64,000 nucleotides of DNA from Kurthia zopfii. GTDB lineage: Bacteria; Bacillota; Bacilli; Bacillales_A; Planococcaceae. Shown in pieces: positions 27,568-35,933 of the stretch. Location: contig NZ_QFVS01000001.1 of NCBI RefSeq assembly GCF_003143955.1, forward strand, positions 124,001-188,000, read 5' to 3'. How positions within the stretch are numbered: position 1 is the stretch's first letter; each line of letters starts with the position of its first letter. The translations under genes and the position numbers were made by a program. Below the pieces are notes generated by a model that was not told the DNA's origin, ran no database searches, and saw nothing but the letters and a program-made list of their open reading frames with translations.

Positions 27568-29825
27568 TATACATCGCTCTGTCAGTCTTAATTGCTATTA
27601 TTGCAGCAAATGGATTAACAGAGCTTTTATTTTTATATATCCCGTTTTTATTATGGTTATGGTTCCGACATACTTCTATTTTTGCGATGATCATGGTAGC
27701 TAGTTTCGCAATTTTGTTCTTTGTTTCGACTTCTGTCAGAATCCAGATGCCAAAAGAACTTCCGAAAGAAGCTATTTTGACATGGACTTCTCAAGTGAAA
27801 ATTAATGGCGGCACAGTCCGTGGATTTATGAAAAATGAGCAGCATCAGAAAGTCTATGTCACATATAAAATCCAAGATGAAAATGAGAAAGTTCAACTTT
27901 TGAAACACGCTTTAGCGGGCAAAACTTTTGTCGTCACAGGACAATTAGTTGAACCGTCTAAAAAACAGCATCCATATAGTTTTGATATGCATCAATATTT
28001 TAAAAGTCATCGAGCAATTGGGGTTTTTGAAATTGAAAAATGGCAGTTTGTACCAAATAAGCGAGCAATTCTATCGCTTATTTATGAACAAAGGTTCAAG
28101 ATGGGGAATCATATCGACAATACCTTTCCGAAATCAATTGCAGCAGAGGCAAAGGCGCTTATTCTAGGAAATCAAGAAGATGTGCAGCAAGAGGATCAAC
28201 GGGCATATCAAGTGTTAGGAATTACGCATCTCTTTGCTATTTCAGGTTTGCATGTCGGCCTTATGACAATCATTTTTCAACAACTTTTAAAAAGAGCGCA
28301 TATAAGAAAAGAACATGCGAAAATTCTACTATGCATCTCCTTGCCAGTCTATGCGCTTTTAGTAGGTGGCGCGCCTTCAGTTTGGCGAGCAGTCCTTACA
28401 GTTCTAGTATTGCTAATCATATCTTCTTTCACACGAAAGCCATCCTTACTAACTTCACTCTCCCTTTGCTTCATTATTTTCGTAAGCGTCGAACCGAATA
28501 GTATTTTTCAAATAGGTTTCCAGCTCTCATTTCTAGCGGCACTCGCTATTATTCTCTCAACAAAAATTATTAAAAATGCGAAAAATACAATTGTTGTATC
28601 ACTTATAATTACGATTGTTTGCCAATTACTCGTAGCACCGATCCTTCTCTTTAACTTTTATGAGATTTCTATTTCAAGTTTTTTGATGAATCTTATTTTT
28701 GTCCCTCTTTTTTCGATTATTATCTTACCTGCCAATTTAATTCTTCTATGTATTAGTTACGTCCCAATCAATGAATTACAGTTTGTTTTCCAACTATATG
28801 AACCGTTTAGGCTGTTGATCCAACTCGTAATATTGAAAATACAATCAATCCCTTATCAAATGTGGAATCCAGGCAAACCACCGTTAATTGCACTCGCCAT
28901 TTTGTACGCCGTCATCATATTATTCTTTCTCGCAATGGAAAAGCAGAAAAAACGCCTATTCGCCTTCATAGCTGTCGTTATTTTCTGTGTCCTTTTAGAC
29001 ATTAGCGTTAATAGAAGTCAATCGCTGCGAATGTCTTTTATAAGCGTAGGGCAGGGGGATTCAACATTAATTGAACTTCCGAATAAAAAAGGTGTTATTT
29101 TAGTTGATGCTGGAGGGATTCTTAGATTTGGTGGGGAAGATTGGAAGCAGCCGAAGAAACAATATGAAGTGGGAAGGCAAGTGATTGTTCCATACTTAAA
29201 GGGAAGAGGGATTTCGAAAATTGACCAATTGATTCTTTCTCACGCAGACGCAGATCATGTGGAAGGTGCTGAAGAAATTTTAGAGGAAGTGAGTGTGAGA
29301 GAAATTCATATCACACCAAATTCACTCGAAAAATCCGTGATGGCAGATGTGATCAATGAAGCGCAAAAGAAAAAAACGCCAATAATCGAGCGTATGGCTG
29401 GTATGAGTTGGCGTTTTGGCGAGGTTGATTTCGAGTATTTAATGCCAAGGGATACAGAATATGAAGGCAATAACGACTCACTTGTACTAATGGTACGCTA
29501 TAAACAGCATAGTATTTTATTGCCGGGTGATTTAGAAAAAGAAGGTGAGGCTGAACTCTTGCAAAAGGGAGCAGAGAAAATTACGGATGTAAGCATTTTG
29601 AAAGCTGGGCATCACGGTTCTAAAACATCGACTACTGAATCCTTTTTGGAAGTGACGAATCCGAAACTCGTCATTTATTCGACGGGCCTTAAAAATCGTT
29701 ACAACCATCCTGCAAAAGAAGTAACGGATCGCGTTGATGCGGCAAAAATCCCAAGTTTAAATACAGCGGAAGAGCAGACCATTATTTTGCGAATTGACGA
29801 TCATATTTTGAGGGAAATGGAATAA
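27537..29825 (+). CDS. comEC: DNA internalisation channel ComEC (non-AUG start inferred)
   Basis: Polytopic membrane channel for single-stranded DNA uptake. The first ATG of the frame (27687) would cut off the first membrane helix and has no ribosome site. The frame is open back to 27519, and AAGGGTGG at 27522-27529 precedes an ATT at 27537 by seven bases. I therefore place the start there, giving 762 residues, the usual ComEC length. Motifs are the Competence domain with ITHLFAISGLHVGLM (about residue 230), then a C-terminal metallo-beta-lactamase-like domain with LSHADADHVEG (about residue 567) and AGHHGSKTS. The start codon is an inference; the gene identity is firm. Confidence 0.9.
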   Translation: MWAKYLNNEVIYIALSVLIAIIAANGLTELLFLYIPFLLWLWFRHTSIFAMIMVASFAILFFVSTSVRIQMPKELPKEAILTWTSQVKINGGTVRGFMKNEQHQKVYVTYKIQDENEKVQLLKHALAGKTFVVTGQLVEPSKKQHPYSFDMHQYFKSHRAIGVFEIEKWQFVPNKRAILSLIYEQRFKMGNHIDNTFPKSIAAEAKALILGNQEDVQQEDQRAYQVLGITHLFAISGLHVGLMTIIFQQLLKRAHIRKEHAKILLCISLPVYALLVGGAPSVWRAVLTVLVLLIISSFTRKPSLLTSLSLCFIIFVSVEPNSIFQIGFQLSFLAALAIILSTKIIKNAKNTIVVSLIITIVCQLLVAPILLFNFYEISISSFLMNLIFVPLFSIIILPANLILLCISYVPINELQFVFQLYEPFRLLIQLVILKIQSIPYQMWNPGKPPLIALAILYAVIILFFLAMEKQKKRLFAFIAVVIFCVLLDISVNRSQSLRMSFISVGQGDSTLIELPNKKGVILVDAGGILRFGGEDWKQPKKQYEVGRQVIVPYLKGRGISKIDQLILSHADADHVEGAEEILEEVSVREIHITPNSLEKSVMADVINEAQKKKTPIIERMAGMSWRFGEVDFEYLMPRDTEYEGNNDSLVLMVRYKQHSILLPGDLEKEGEAELLQKGAEKITDVSILKAGHHGSKTSTTESFLEVTNPKLVIYSTGLKNRYNHPAKEVTDRVDAAKIPSLNTAEEQTIILRIDDHILREME

Positions 29826-29862
29826 AAAAAGTAGCAATCGTAAAAACGACAGCTACTTTTTT
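29825..29862. terminator. Bidirectional terminator between comEC and yqzM
   Basis: An 11-bp stem AAAAAAGTAGC (29825-29835) with GCTACTTTTTT (29852-29862), with an inner TCGT/ACGA helix. T runs occur on both strands, serving comEC (plus) and yqzM (minus). Confidence 0.85.
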
Positions 29863-29896
29863 AAGAAAGAGTGACGATCTCCGTCATGTAGCAAGA

Positions 29897-30031
29897 TTAA
29901 CGAGCTACAAATTCAATCACCACTGCGATGACGTACATGAAAGCGAAGAATAAAAAAGAAACTAAGAAACCTACACCGGAGTCAATAGCGTCATTTCGCT
30001 TACATTGAACATCTTTTTCAAATGGATTCAT
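29897..30031 (-). CDS. yqzM: YqzM family small membrane protein
   Basis: A 44-residue protein, MNPFEKDVQCKRNDAIDSG followed by one membrane segment VGFLVSFLFFAFMYVIAVVIEF. Sequence, size and position (minus strand between comEC and holA) match YqzM of Bacillus. Function unknown. ATG 30031 follows AGGAGGGG; the frame is open further upstream but has no start signal. Confidence 0.9.
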   Translation of the reverse strand: MNPFEKDVQCKRNDAIDSGVGFLVSFLFFAFMYVIAVVIEFVAR

Positions 30032-30181
30032 AATTACCCCTCCTAATTTATTACCATTATATAGCATAATTAGAAAAAAAGCCATATTATGTCGGGTGAA
30101 GATTCCTTGATCTAACAGAATGCGGTTGTCTAATTGTATGGTTATTGTATAATTTAACTATAGAGAAAGTGAGGCGGGATA

Positions 30182-31195
30182 ATGTTTCAAAAAATTTGGA
30201 AAGAAATTGAGCGAGGTAATATAGATCCTGTCTATGTGCTTTCAGGTGTTGAATCGTACTTTGTGGATGAGACTATACAACGAATTAAGGCAGCGTTAGA
30301 GAAAAGTGGGGATTTAGAAACTTCAACTTATGATTTGGACGAGGTTCCGGTTAGTCATGTAATTGAAGAAGCAGATACGATTCCATTCTTTTCTGAACGG
30401 AAGCTAATCATCGCAAAAAATGCATCTTTTTTAAAGGCGACTGACAAGTCAAAAGAGAAAATCCAGCATGACTTTAAAGCTTTAGAAGTTTGGTTGCAAA
30501 ATCCATCGACTTTTTCAGTAACCATTTTCGTTGCACCGTATGAAAAATTAGATGAGCGTAAAAAAGTAACGAAACAAATGAAGGAATTTGCGACAATCAT
30601 TCACGCAGAAGCACCAAAAGAACGGGATTTAGCCGTATGGGTGCGAAATGAAGTATCTTTAAGAAGAAAGTCTATAGACGACGATGCCATCGACAAATTA
30701 ATTGAGTTAGTTGGCTCAGATATGCTTCATTTACAGTCAGAAATAGAAAAACTTTGCTTCTACATTGGAGAGGATGACCGAATTCCTTTTTCAATTATTG
30801 AAGAACTTGTACCTAAAACGCTTGAGCAAGATGCATTCAAATTATTAAATGCGTATATTGCAGGTGATAAATCTACCGCTATTTCGATTTATCATGATTT
30901 GATTCGCCAAAAGCAGGAACCAATCGCTTTAGTAGCGTTATTGGCTTCACAAGTGCGTCTAATGTCGAATGTTTACTACTTGCAGTCAAAAGGCTATCAT
31001 GGTCAACAAATCGCTAAGACACTTAAAGTAAACCCTTATAGAGTGAAGAGGATTGTGGAAGATCGTCATCAAGTAAAGGATCAGCATCTGCTGAAAGCTT
31101 TATATGGTCTAAGTGAAGTAGATTTACAGCTTAAATCCTTAAGTGGCAAGCGAGAAAGATTTTTAGAGTTATTTTTAATGAAACCATTAGCATAA
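30182..31195 (+). CDS. holA: DNA polymerase III delta subunit
   Basis: Clamp-loader subunit that opens the beta clamp. It has 337 residues. It begins VYVLSGVESYFVDETIQRIK, the typical delta start with a degenerate P-loop region. The middle includes IIHAEAPKERDLAVWVRNEV, and the C-terminal domain has KVNPYRVKRIVEDRHQVKDQHLLKAL. ATG 30182 follows GAGGCGGG. The location after comEC/yqzM and near rpsT is conserved. Confidence 0.95.
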   Translation: MFQKIWKEIERGNIDPVYVLSGVESYFVDETIQRIKAALEKSGDLETSTYDLDEVPVSHVIEEADTIPFFSERKLIIAKNASFLKATDKSKEKIQHDFKALEVWLQNPSTFSVTIFVAPYEKLDERKKVTKQMKEFATIIHAEAPKERDLAVWVRNEVSLRRKSIDDDAIDKLIELVGSDMLHLQSEIEKLCFYIGEDDRIPFSIIEELVPKTLEQDAFKLLNAYIAGDKSTAISIYHDLIRQKQEPIALVALLASQVRLMSNVYYLQSKGYHGQQIAKTLKVNPYRVKRIVEDRHQVKDQHLLKALYGLSEVDLQLKSLSGKRERFLELFLMKPLA

Positions 31196-31311
31196 ATCAC
31201 GAATTCCGTGGTTTATGTTTTTTTGTGCATTTAAAACTAATTCGTATAAAATAATAAATAATTTAAGTCTAAATGGGGTATGTAATTAGTAAGAGTGATA
31301 GGAGGGATTCA

Positions 31312-31611
31312 ATGTCAAGGCAATGGAGAAAAGCATGGATGATGATTGGCGTCGTACTTATACTTCTATTAATTGTGAACGAATTTACGAGTAATCCATA
31401 TGAAAAGTATCGAGCGAAGGTAAAGTTAGAAACTTATTTAAATGAACAATATCCTGAAAGTTCATTCCGAGTGACTGCTGGTGATTTCAAACGAAAAAAT
31501 GAATCCTACACTTTTACAATCGTGAATAAAAATAGAGAAGAACAAGTAGCAGAGATGGCAATTCAGAATGGCCATCAATATGAAGTGATTGAAGATCAGT
31601 TGAAGAAATGA
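31312..31611 (+). CDS. Hypothetical small membrane-anchored protein
   Basis: A 99-residue protein. One hydrophobic segment (AWMMIGVVLILLLIVNEFTSNP, about 7-28) is followed by a soluble domain with KYRAKVKLETYLNEQYPESSFRVTAGDFKRKNESYTFTIV. The pattern of a short tail, one helix, then a YLxxxYP-containing strand-rich domain is reminiscent of YfjL-like proteins, but that is a weak impression. The start is ATG 31312 after AGGAGGG. It is not part of the B. subtilis holA-rpsT layout. It ends at a shared terminator with rpsT. Confidence 0.75.
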   Translation: MSRQWRKAWMMIGVVLILLLIVNEFTSNPYEKYRAKVKLETYLNEQYPESSFRVTAGDFKRKNESYTFTIVNKNREEQVAEMAIQNGHQYEVIEDQLKK

Positions 31612-31620
31612 GGAAACTAA

Positions 31621-31652
31621 AAAAAGACTGATGCCATGGCATCAGTCTTTTT
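31621..31652. terminator. Bidirectional palindromic terminator
   Basis: A perfect 32-bp palindrome: AAAAAGACTGATGCC and its complement around a central AT. T runs on both strands end the 99-residue gene (plus) and rpsT (minus). Confidence 0.92.
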
Positions 31653-31672
31653 GGATTCTACTAAAAGTAGAA

Positions 31673-31921
31673 TTAAGCTTTTTTCATTAAACGAGCTTTA
31701 GTACGAGCAGCAGCGTTTTTGTGGATTAAGCCTTTAGAAGCAGCTTTATCTACAGATTTAACAGCAGCAGAAAGTAATACTGATGCGTTTTCCTCTTTAG
31801 ATGTTAGAGCAGCCTCTGCTTTTTTAATAGCAGTACGCATAGTTGATTTAACTTGAGCGTTAGCTAGGTTAGCTTTTTCAGCAGTTTTTACACGTTTGAT
31901 TGCAGATTTAATATTTGGCAT
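31673..31921 (-). CDS. rpsT: 30S ribosomal protein S20
   Basis: An 82-residue basic helical protein that binds 16S rRNA. It begins [21 protein letters not shown] and contains [12 protein letters not shown], both characteristic. ATG 31921 is used; an upstream in-frame GTG (31930) lies inside the AGGAGGTGA ribosome site. It is transcribed opposite to its neighbours from its own promoter. Confidence 0.97.
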   Translation of the reverse strand: MPNIKSAIKRVKTAEKANLANAQVKSTMRTAIKKAEAALTSKEENASVLLSAAVKSVDKAASKGLIHKNAAARTKARLMKKA

Positions 31922-31993
31922 GAAATTCACCTCCTATAAAGGATCGAGATGAGTAGATTCTCAACTGTGTCTGTATCTAATACAACAAGCATC

Positions 31994-32023
31994 ATTATAG
32001 CAAACAAATAGTAAGGAAATCAA
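31994..32023 (-). promoter_or_regulatory. Promoter of rpsT
   Basis: On the minus strand, TTGATT (32018-32023) and TATAAT (31994-31999) are separated by 18 bp. The resulting leader of about 65-70 nt could hold the S20 autoregulation seen in other bacteria; that part is an inference. Confidence 0.75.
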
Positions 32024-32155
32024 GAGAGAAATGGAAAGAATATATACTTGACACGCATTTTTTTAATTTTTTTTTATGAAATCGCTTAAATTATAGTATT
32101 TTAATATAATTAAGAGAGTTGATTTGCTAATTTAGCACGTTATTTACATCTTTCA

Positions 32156-32185
32156 TTGCCAATATAGCCGTTTGACTGATATAAT
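32156..32185 (+). promoter_or_regulatory. Promoter of lepA
   Basis: TTGCCA (32156-32161) and TATAAT (32180-32185) with an 18-bp spacer, about 28 bp before the lepA start. The remaining spacer back to rpsT holds another TTGACA (32048-32053) without a clear -10. No gpr, spoIIP or yqxA is present in this gap. Confidence 0.65.
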
Positions 32186-32213
32186 TCAAATAGTTTAAAT
32201 AGGAGTGGAATGC

Positions 32214-34037
32214 ATGAATCGAGAAGAATTATTAAAAAGACAACAAAACATCCGAAATTTCTCTATCATCGCGCATATTGACCATGGTAAATCTACATTA
32301 GCTGACCGTATTTTAGAAAAAACACAAGCTCTTTCTGCTCGTGAAATGAAACATCAGCTTTTAGATTCAATGGATTTAGAGCGTGAACGTGGAATTACAA
32401 TTAAATTAAATGCAGTGCAACTTAGTTATACTGCAAAAGATGGCGAAGAATATACTTTCCATCTAATTGATACACCAGGACACGTCGATTTCACTTATGA
32501 AGTGTCTCGTAGTTTAGCTGCTTGTGAAGGTGCTATTCTAGTAGTAGATGCTGCACAAGGTATTGAAGCACAAACACTTGCGAACGTTTACTTAGCATTA
32601 GATAATGACTTGGAAATCTTACCGGTTATTAATAAAATCGATTTACCATCAGCAGATCCTGAGCGTGTACGCCAAGAAGTTGAAGATGTTATCGGACTTG
32701 ATGCTTCTGAAGCGGTACTTGCTTCTGCGAAAGCTGGTATTGGGATCGAAGATATTCTTGAACAAATCGTAGAGAAAGTTCCTGCACCTCAAGGCGATCA
32801 TGAAGCGCCTTTACAAGCTTTGATCTTTGACTCTGTTTACGATTCATATCGTGGTGTAATCATCTCAATTCGTATTTCACAAGGTACTGTTAAACCAGGT
32901 GATAAAATTCGAATGATGGCTACAGGAGCAGAGTTTGAAGTGTTAGAAGTGGGTGTTCATACGCCTGTAATGACGCCTACAGATATTCTTACAGTTGGTG
33001 ATGTTGGTTATTTAACGGCATCTATTAAAAACGTTGGAGATACTCGTGTAGGTGATACAGTTACTTCTGCTACTCGACCTGCTGAAGCACCACTAGAAGG
33101 TTACCGTAAACTAAATCCGATGGTTTACTGTGGTTTATACCCAATCGACACAGCAAAATATGTTGATTTACGTGAAGCATTAGAAAAACTTGAGTTAAAT
33201 GACTCATCTTTACAATATGAGCCAGAGACTTCTCAAGCACTTGGTTTTGGTTTCCGTTGTGGATTCTTAGGACTTCTTCATATGGAGATTATCCAAGAAC
33301 GTATTGAGCGTGAATTCAAAATTGATTTAATTACGACTGCACCATCAGTAATTTATCATGTCAACATGACGGACGGCGAAGAGCTTCAAGTTGCCAACCC
33401 ATCTGAAATGCCTGATCCTCAAAAAATCGACATTATTGAAGAACCATATGTAAAAGCGAGTATTATGGTACCGAATGATTATGTTGGAGCAGTTATGGAG
33501 ATTTGTCAGCGTAAACGTGGTAACTTCCTAACAATGGATTATATTGATACAACGCGTGTTAATATTTTATATGAACTACCATTATCTGAAATTGTTTATG
33601 ATTTCTTCGATCAATTGAAATCATCTACAAAAGGTTATGCGTCATTTGATTACGAGTTAATCGGTTATAGACCTTCTAAACTTGTGAAAATGGATATTTT
33701 ACTTAACGCAGAGCAAGTCGATGCATTAAGTTTCATCGTTCATAAGGATTTTGCGTATGATCGTGGTAAAGTAATTGTTGAGAAATTAAAAACTTTAATC
33801 CCTCGTCAACAATTCGAAGTGCCAGTTCAAGCAGCAGTTGGTCAAAAAATTGTTGCGCGTTCTACAATTAAAGCAATGCGTAAAAACGTTTTAGCGAAAT
33901 GTTACGGTGGGGATATCTCACGTAAACGTAAACTTCTTGATAAGCAAAAAGAAGGTAAGAAACGCATGAAGCAAGTTGGTTCTGTAGAAGTGCCGCAAGA
34001 AGCATTCATGGCTGTACTGAAAATTGAAGAAGACTAA
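32214..34037 (+). CDS. lepA: Elongation factor 4 (LepA)
   Basis: Ribosome-associated translational GTPase of 607 residues. G1 is [15 protein letters not shown] near residue 16, followed by [16 protein letters not shown] (G3) and [13 protein letters not shown] (G4). The LepA-specific C-terminal domain includes [25 protein letters not shown] 32214 is chosen over the GTG at 32205 that sits in the AGGAG site. Confidence 0.97.
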   Translation: MNREELLKRQQNIRNFSIIAHIDHGKSTLADRILEKTQALSAREMKHQLLDSMDLERERGITIKLNAVQLSYTAKDGEEYTFHLIDTPGHVDFTYEVSRSLAACEGAILVVDAAQGIEAQTLANVYLALDNDLEILPVINKIDLPSADPERVRQEVEDVIGLDASEAVLASAKAGIGIEDILEQIVEKVPAPQGDHEAPLQALIFDSVYDSYRGVIISIRISQGTVKPGDKIRMMATGAEFEVLEVGVHTPVMTPTDILTVGDVGYLTASIKNVGDTRVGDTVTSATRPAEAPLEGYRKLNPMVYCGLYPIDTAKYVDLREALEKLELNDSSLQYEPETSQALGFGFRCGFLGLLHMEIIQERIEREFKIDLITTAPSVIYHVNMTDGEELQVANPSEMPDPQKIDIIEEPYVKASIMVPNDYVGAVMEICQRKRGNFLTMDYIDTTRVNILYELPLSEIVYDFFDQLKSSTKGYASFDYELIGYRPSKLVKMDILLNAEQVDALSFIVHKDFAYDRGKVIVEKLKTLIPRQQFEVPVQAAVGQKIVARSTIKAMRKNVLAKCYGGDISRKRKLLDKQKEGKKRMKQVGSVEVPQEAFMAVLKIEED

Positions 34038-34048
34038 ATCACTTCCTG

Positions 34049-34091
34049 AAACGTCTTACTGTTAGGTGAACTAACAGTAAGACGTTTTTTT
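34049..34091 (+). terminator. Rho-independent terminator after lepA
   Basis: A perfect 17-bp stem AAACGTCTTACTGTTAG (34049-34065) with its complement (34071-34087), a GTGAA loop and a run of seven T's. Confidence 0.95.
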
Positions 34092-34172
34092 GAACAAATT
34101 AGTAAAAAAAGGTTTATTCTCAAAATTTAGGGGCATTTTATATACAGTATATTGAAAAATAAAACTTTTCTG

Positions 34173-34202
34173 TTTACAAAATAATACAGTAGGCATTATA
34201 AT
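34173..34202 (+). promoter_or_regulatory. Promoter upstream of the 55-codon gene
   Basis: TTTACA (34173-34178) and TATAAT (34197-34202) with an 18-bp spacer. A transcript from here would run through a small AAGGAAC/GTCCTT hairpin and across the Spo0A-box-like palindrome before reaching the gene at 34381. Confidence 0.6.
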
Positions 34203-34275
34203 CTAATTAAGGAACTTAAAATAAAATGACAATAGTCCTTTAATAAAAAGATCCGATCGCAATGCGAATTATTTT

Positions 34276-34313
34276 TTCGACAATATTTGTCGAAAAAAGC
34301 TATACATTCGACA
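34276..34313. promoter_or_regulatory. Three Spo0A-box-like heptamers
   Basis: TTCGACA (34276-34282), TGTCGAA (34288-34294) and TTCGACA (34307-34313) each match the Spo0A box exactly. The first two lie in a near-perfect palindrome with 12-bp arms (34272-34283 and 34287-34298). The second arm ends in A's rather than T's, so it is not a standard plus-strand terminator. Binding by Spo0A is an inference; another regulator with a similar site is possible. Confidence 0.5.
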
Positions 34314-34380
34314 AATAATTTGTTAAAATTGATTAGCACTATAGAGATAGTGAATAGAGTAGTTAGAGAGGTGGTTTACA

Positions 34381-34548
34381 ATGAAAACATATGAAGATCA
34401 GTTAGATACACTAATGGCTATGATCGAAAAAAGATTATCTTCATTAGAGAACAATGTCTCATATATGCATAGTAGACTTGCCGAGCTGCAAGAGTCTCAA
34501 GAAGATGGAACGGATTCGGAATATGAAAAGTATGCTAAAGCTATTTAG
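34381..34548 (+). CDS. Small predicted coiled-coil protein (55 residues)
   Basis: The ATG at 34381 after GAGAGGTGG opens 55 codons beginning MKTYEDQLDTLMAMIEKRLS. A heptad-like stretch LDTLMAMIEKRLSSLENNVSYMHSRLAELQ (about residues 8-37) suggests a single coiled coil, ending in an acidic tail. No signal peptide or membrane segment. I do not recognise it. A terminator follows directly and Spo0A-box-like sites precede it, so it is probably a separately regulated monocistronic gene. Confidence 0.75.
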   Translation: MKTYEDQLDTLMAMIEKRLSSLENNVSYMHSRLAELQESQEDGTDSEYEKYAKAI

Positions 34549-34569
34549 CTAATATAATAGATTGAGTAG

Positions 34570-34602
34570 GAGTTTGCAGAATTTATTTTGCAAACTCTTT
34601 TT
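34570..34602 (+). terminator. Rho-independent terminator after the 55-codon gene
   Basis: A perfect 9-bp stem GAGTTTGCA (34570-34578) with TGCAAACTC (34589-34597), then a T run. Confidence 0.88.
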
Positions 34603-34696
34603 ATATGTCCAAATACATCGTATCTTTAAACGATTGAACGATGCATATGTTAAAATACACAATAGATGTGTTAAGTGAAGGGAGGAAGTTGTATTA

Positions 34697-35839
34697 ATGG
34701 CTAGAGGAGTATATATCCACATACCATTCTGTCATCAGATTTGTAATTATTGTGACTTTAATAAAGTCTTTTTTAAAAACCAACCTGTAGACGAGTATAT
34801 TGAAAGTTTAGGAAGAGAAATTAAAATGGCGGTTGAATCAAACCCAACTGCATATTCAAATATAAAAACGGTTTTTTTAGGTGGAGGAACACCGACAGCA
34901 CTTTCAGCTGAACAATTAGATCGTTTACTTACATTAATTGTTTCATATATCTCATTAGATGATATTGAAGAGTATTGTACAGAAGCGAATCCGGATGAGC
35001 TTACAGAAGATAAATTAGTCGTATTGAAAAGACATGGTATCAATCGATTGAGCCTAGGTGTGCAATCATTTGATCAAGAGCTTTTGAAAAAATTAGGCCG
35101 AACACATGAAAATGAACATGTATTCCAAACAATCGAAAAAGCTAAAGAGATTGGCTTTACTAATATTAGTATTGACCTTATGTATGGCTTACCAGGTCAA
35201 ACAATCGAGCAATGGCAAAATACATTGGATCAAGCTTTTTCTTTAGATCTACCACATTTCTCTGCGTATTCATTAATCGTAGAACCTAAAACGATTTTCT
35301 ACAATCTAATGAATAAAGGGAAATTACCACTACCAGGCGAAGATTTGGAAGCTACGATGTATGAGATGCTAATGGCTCAGATGGAAGCTCATGGACTTCA
35401 TCAGTATGAAATTAGTAACTTCGCGAAACCAGAGCATGAATCTGCACATAATTTAATTTATTGGGATAACGAAGAATACGCAGGCTTTGGTGCTGGAGCA
35501 AGCGGTTATTTAGATGGTGTACGTTATACGAACCACGGCCCACTAAAAAAATATATGGACGCAATTGATCAAGGAGAACTTCCTATTAATCACCAATCTA
35601 AAGTCAGCCTAAAAGAACGAGTGGAAGAGGAAATGTTTTTAGGTTTAAGAAAAACAAATGGAGTGAATATAAAACACTTTGAAGATAAATTTAAAAAGTC
35701 GATGCGCGATATTTTCGAAGGTCAGATCAACAAACTTTTAAATGAAGGTTTAATAGTAGAAACAAAAGATACTTTAAAGCTTACACAACAAGGTAAATTT
35801 GTAGGGAATGAAGTATTCCAAGAATTTTTACTCGATTAA
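34697..35839 (+). CDS. hemW: Radical SAM heme chaperone HemW
   Basis: A 380-residue radical SAM protein. The Fe-S motif is FCHQICNYCDF near residue 10, followed by FLGGGTPTAL. The HemW-specific HNLIYWDN motif and the short form lacking the HemN extension distinguish it from coproporphyrinogen dehydrogenase. HemW delivers heme to membrane enzymes. It is located between lepA and hrcA, as in other Bacillales. Confidence 0.93.
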   Translation: MARGVYIHIPFCHQICNYCDFNKVFFKNQPVDEYIESLGREIKMAVESNPTAYSNIKTVFLGGGTPTALSAEQLDRLLTLIVSYISLDDIEEYCTEANPDELTEDKLVVLKRHGINRLSLGVQSFDQELLKKLGRTHENEHVFQTIEKAKEIGFTNISIDLMYGLPGQTIEQWQNTLDQAFSLDLPHFSAYSLIVEPKTIFYNLMNKGKLPLPGEDLEATMYEMLMAQMEAHGLHQYEISNFAKPEHESAHNLIYWDNEEYAGFGAGASGYLDGVRYTNHGPLKKYMDAIDQGELPINHQSKVSLKERVEEEMFLGLRKTNGVNIKHFEDKFKKSMRDIFEGQINKLLNEGLIVETKDTLKLTQQGKFVGNEVFQEFLLD

Positions 35840-35889
35840 CTACTTTTCCGTTGACATAAAAATGGTCTTTTGATAAATTAATTATAGTG

Positions 35890-35916
35890 TTAGCACTCAC
35901 TAATGATGAGTGCTAA
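35890..35916. promoter_or_regulatory. CIRCE operator (HrcA binding site)
   Basis: TTAGCACTC (35890-35898), a 9-bp spacer and GAGTGCTAA (35908-35916) match the CIRCE consensus exactly. It lies 17 bp before the hrcA start, so HrcA represses its own operon here. An upstream TTGACA at 35851-35856 is a likely -35. Confidence 0.98.
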
Positions 35917-35933
35917 AAAATGAGGTGATGATC

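Noticed and set aside
34225-34243. Tiny frame MTIVL upstream of the Spo0A-box-like sites, possible leader peptide
   Set aside because: Five codons with no proper ribosome site; more likely chance within an AT-rich leader.
34272-34298. Palindrome read as a transcription terminator
   Set aside because: The 3' arm ends in A's, not T's, on both strands, so it does not fit an intrinsic terminator; an operator is more likely.
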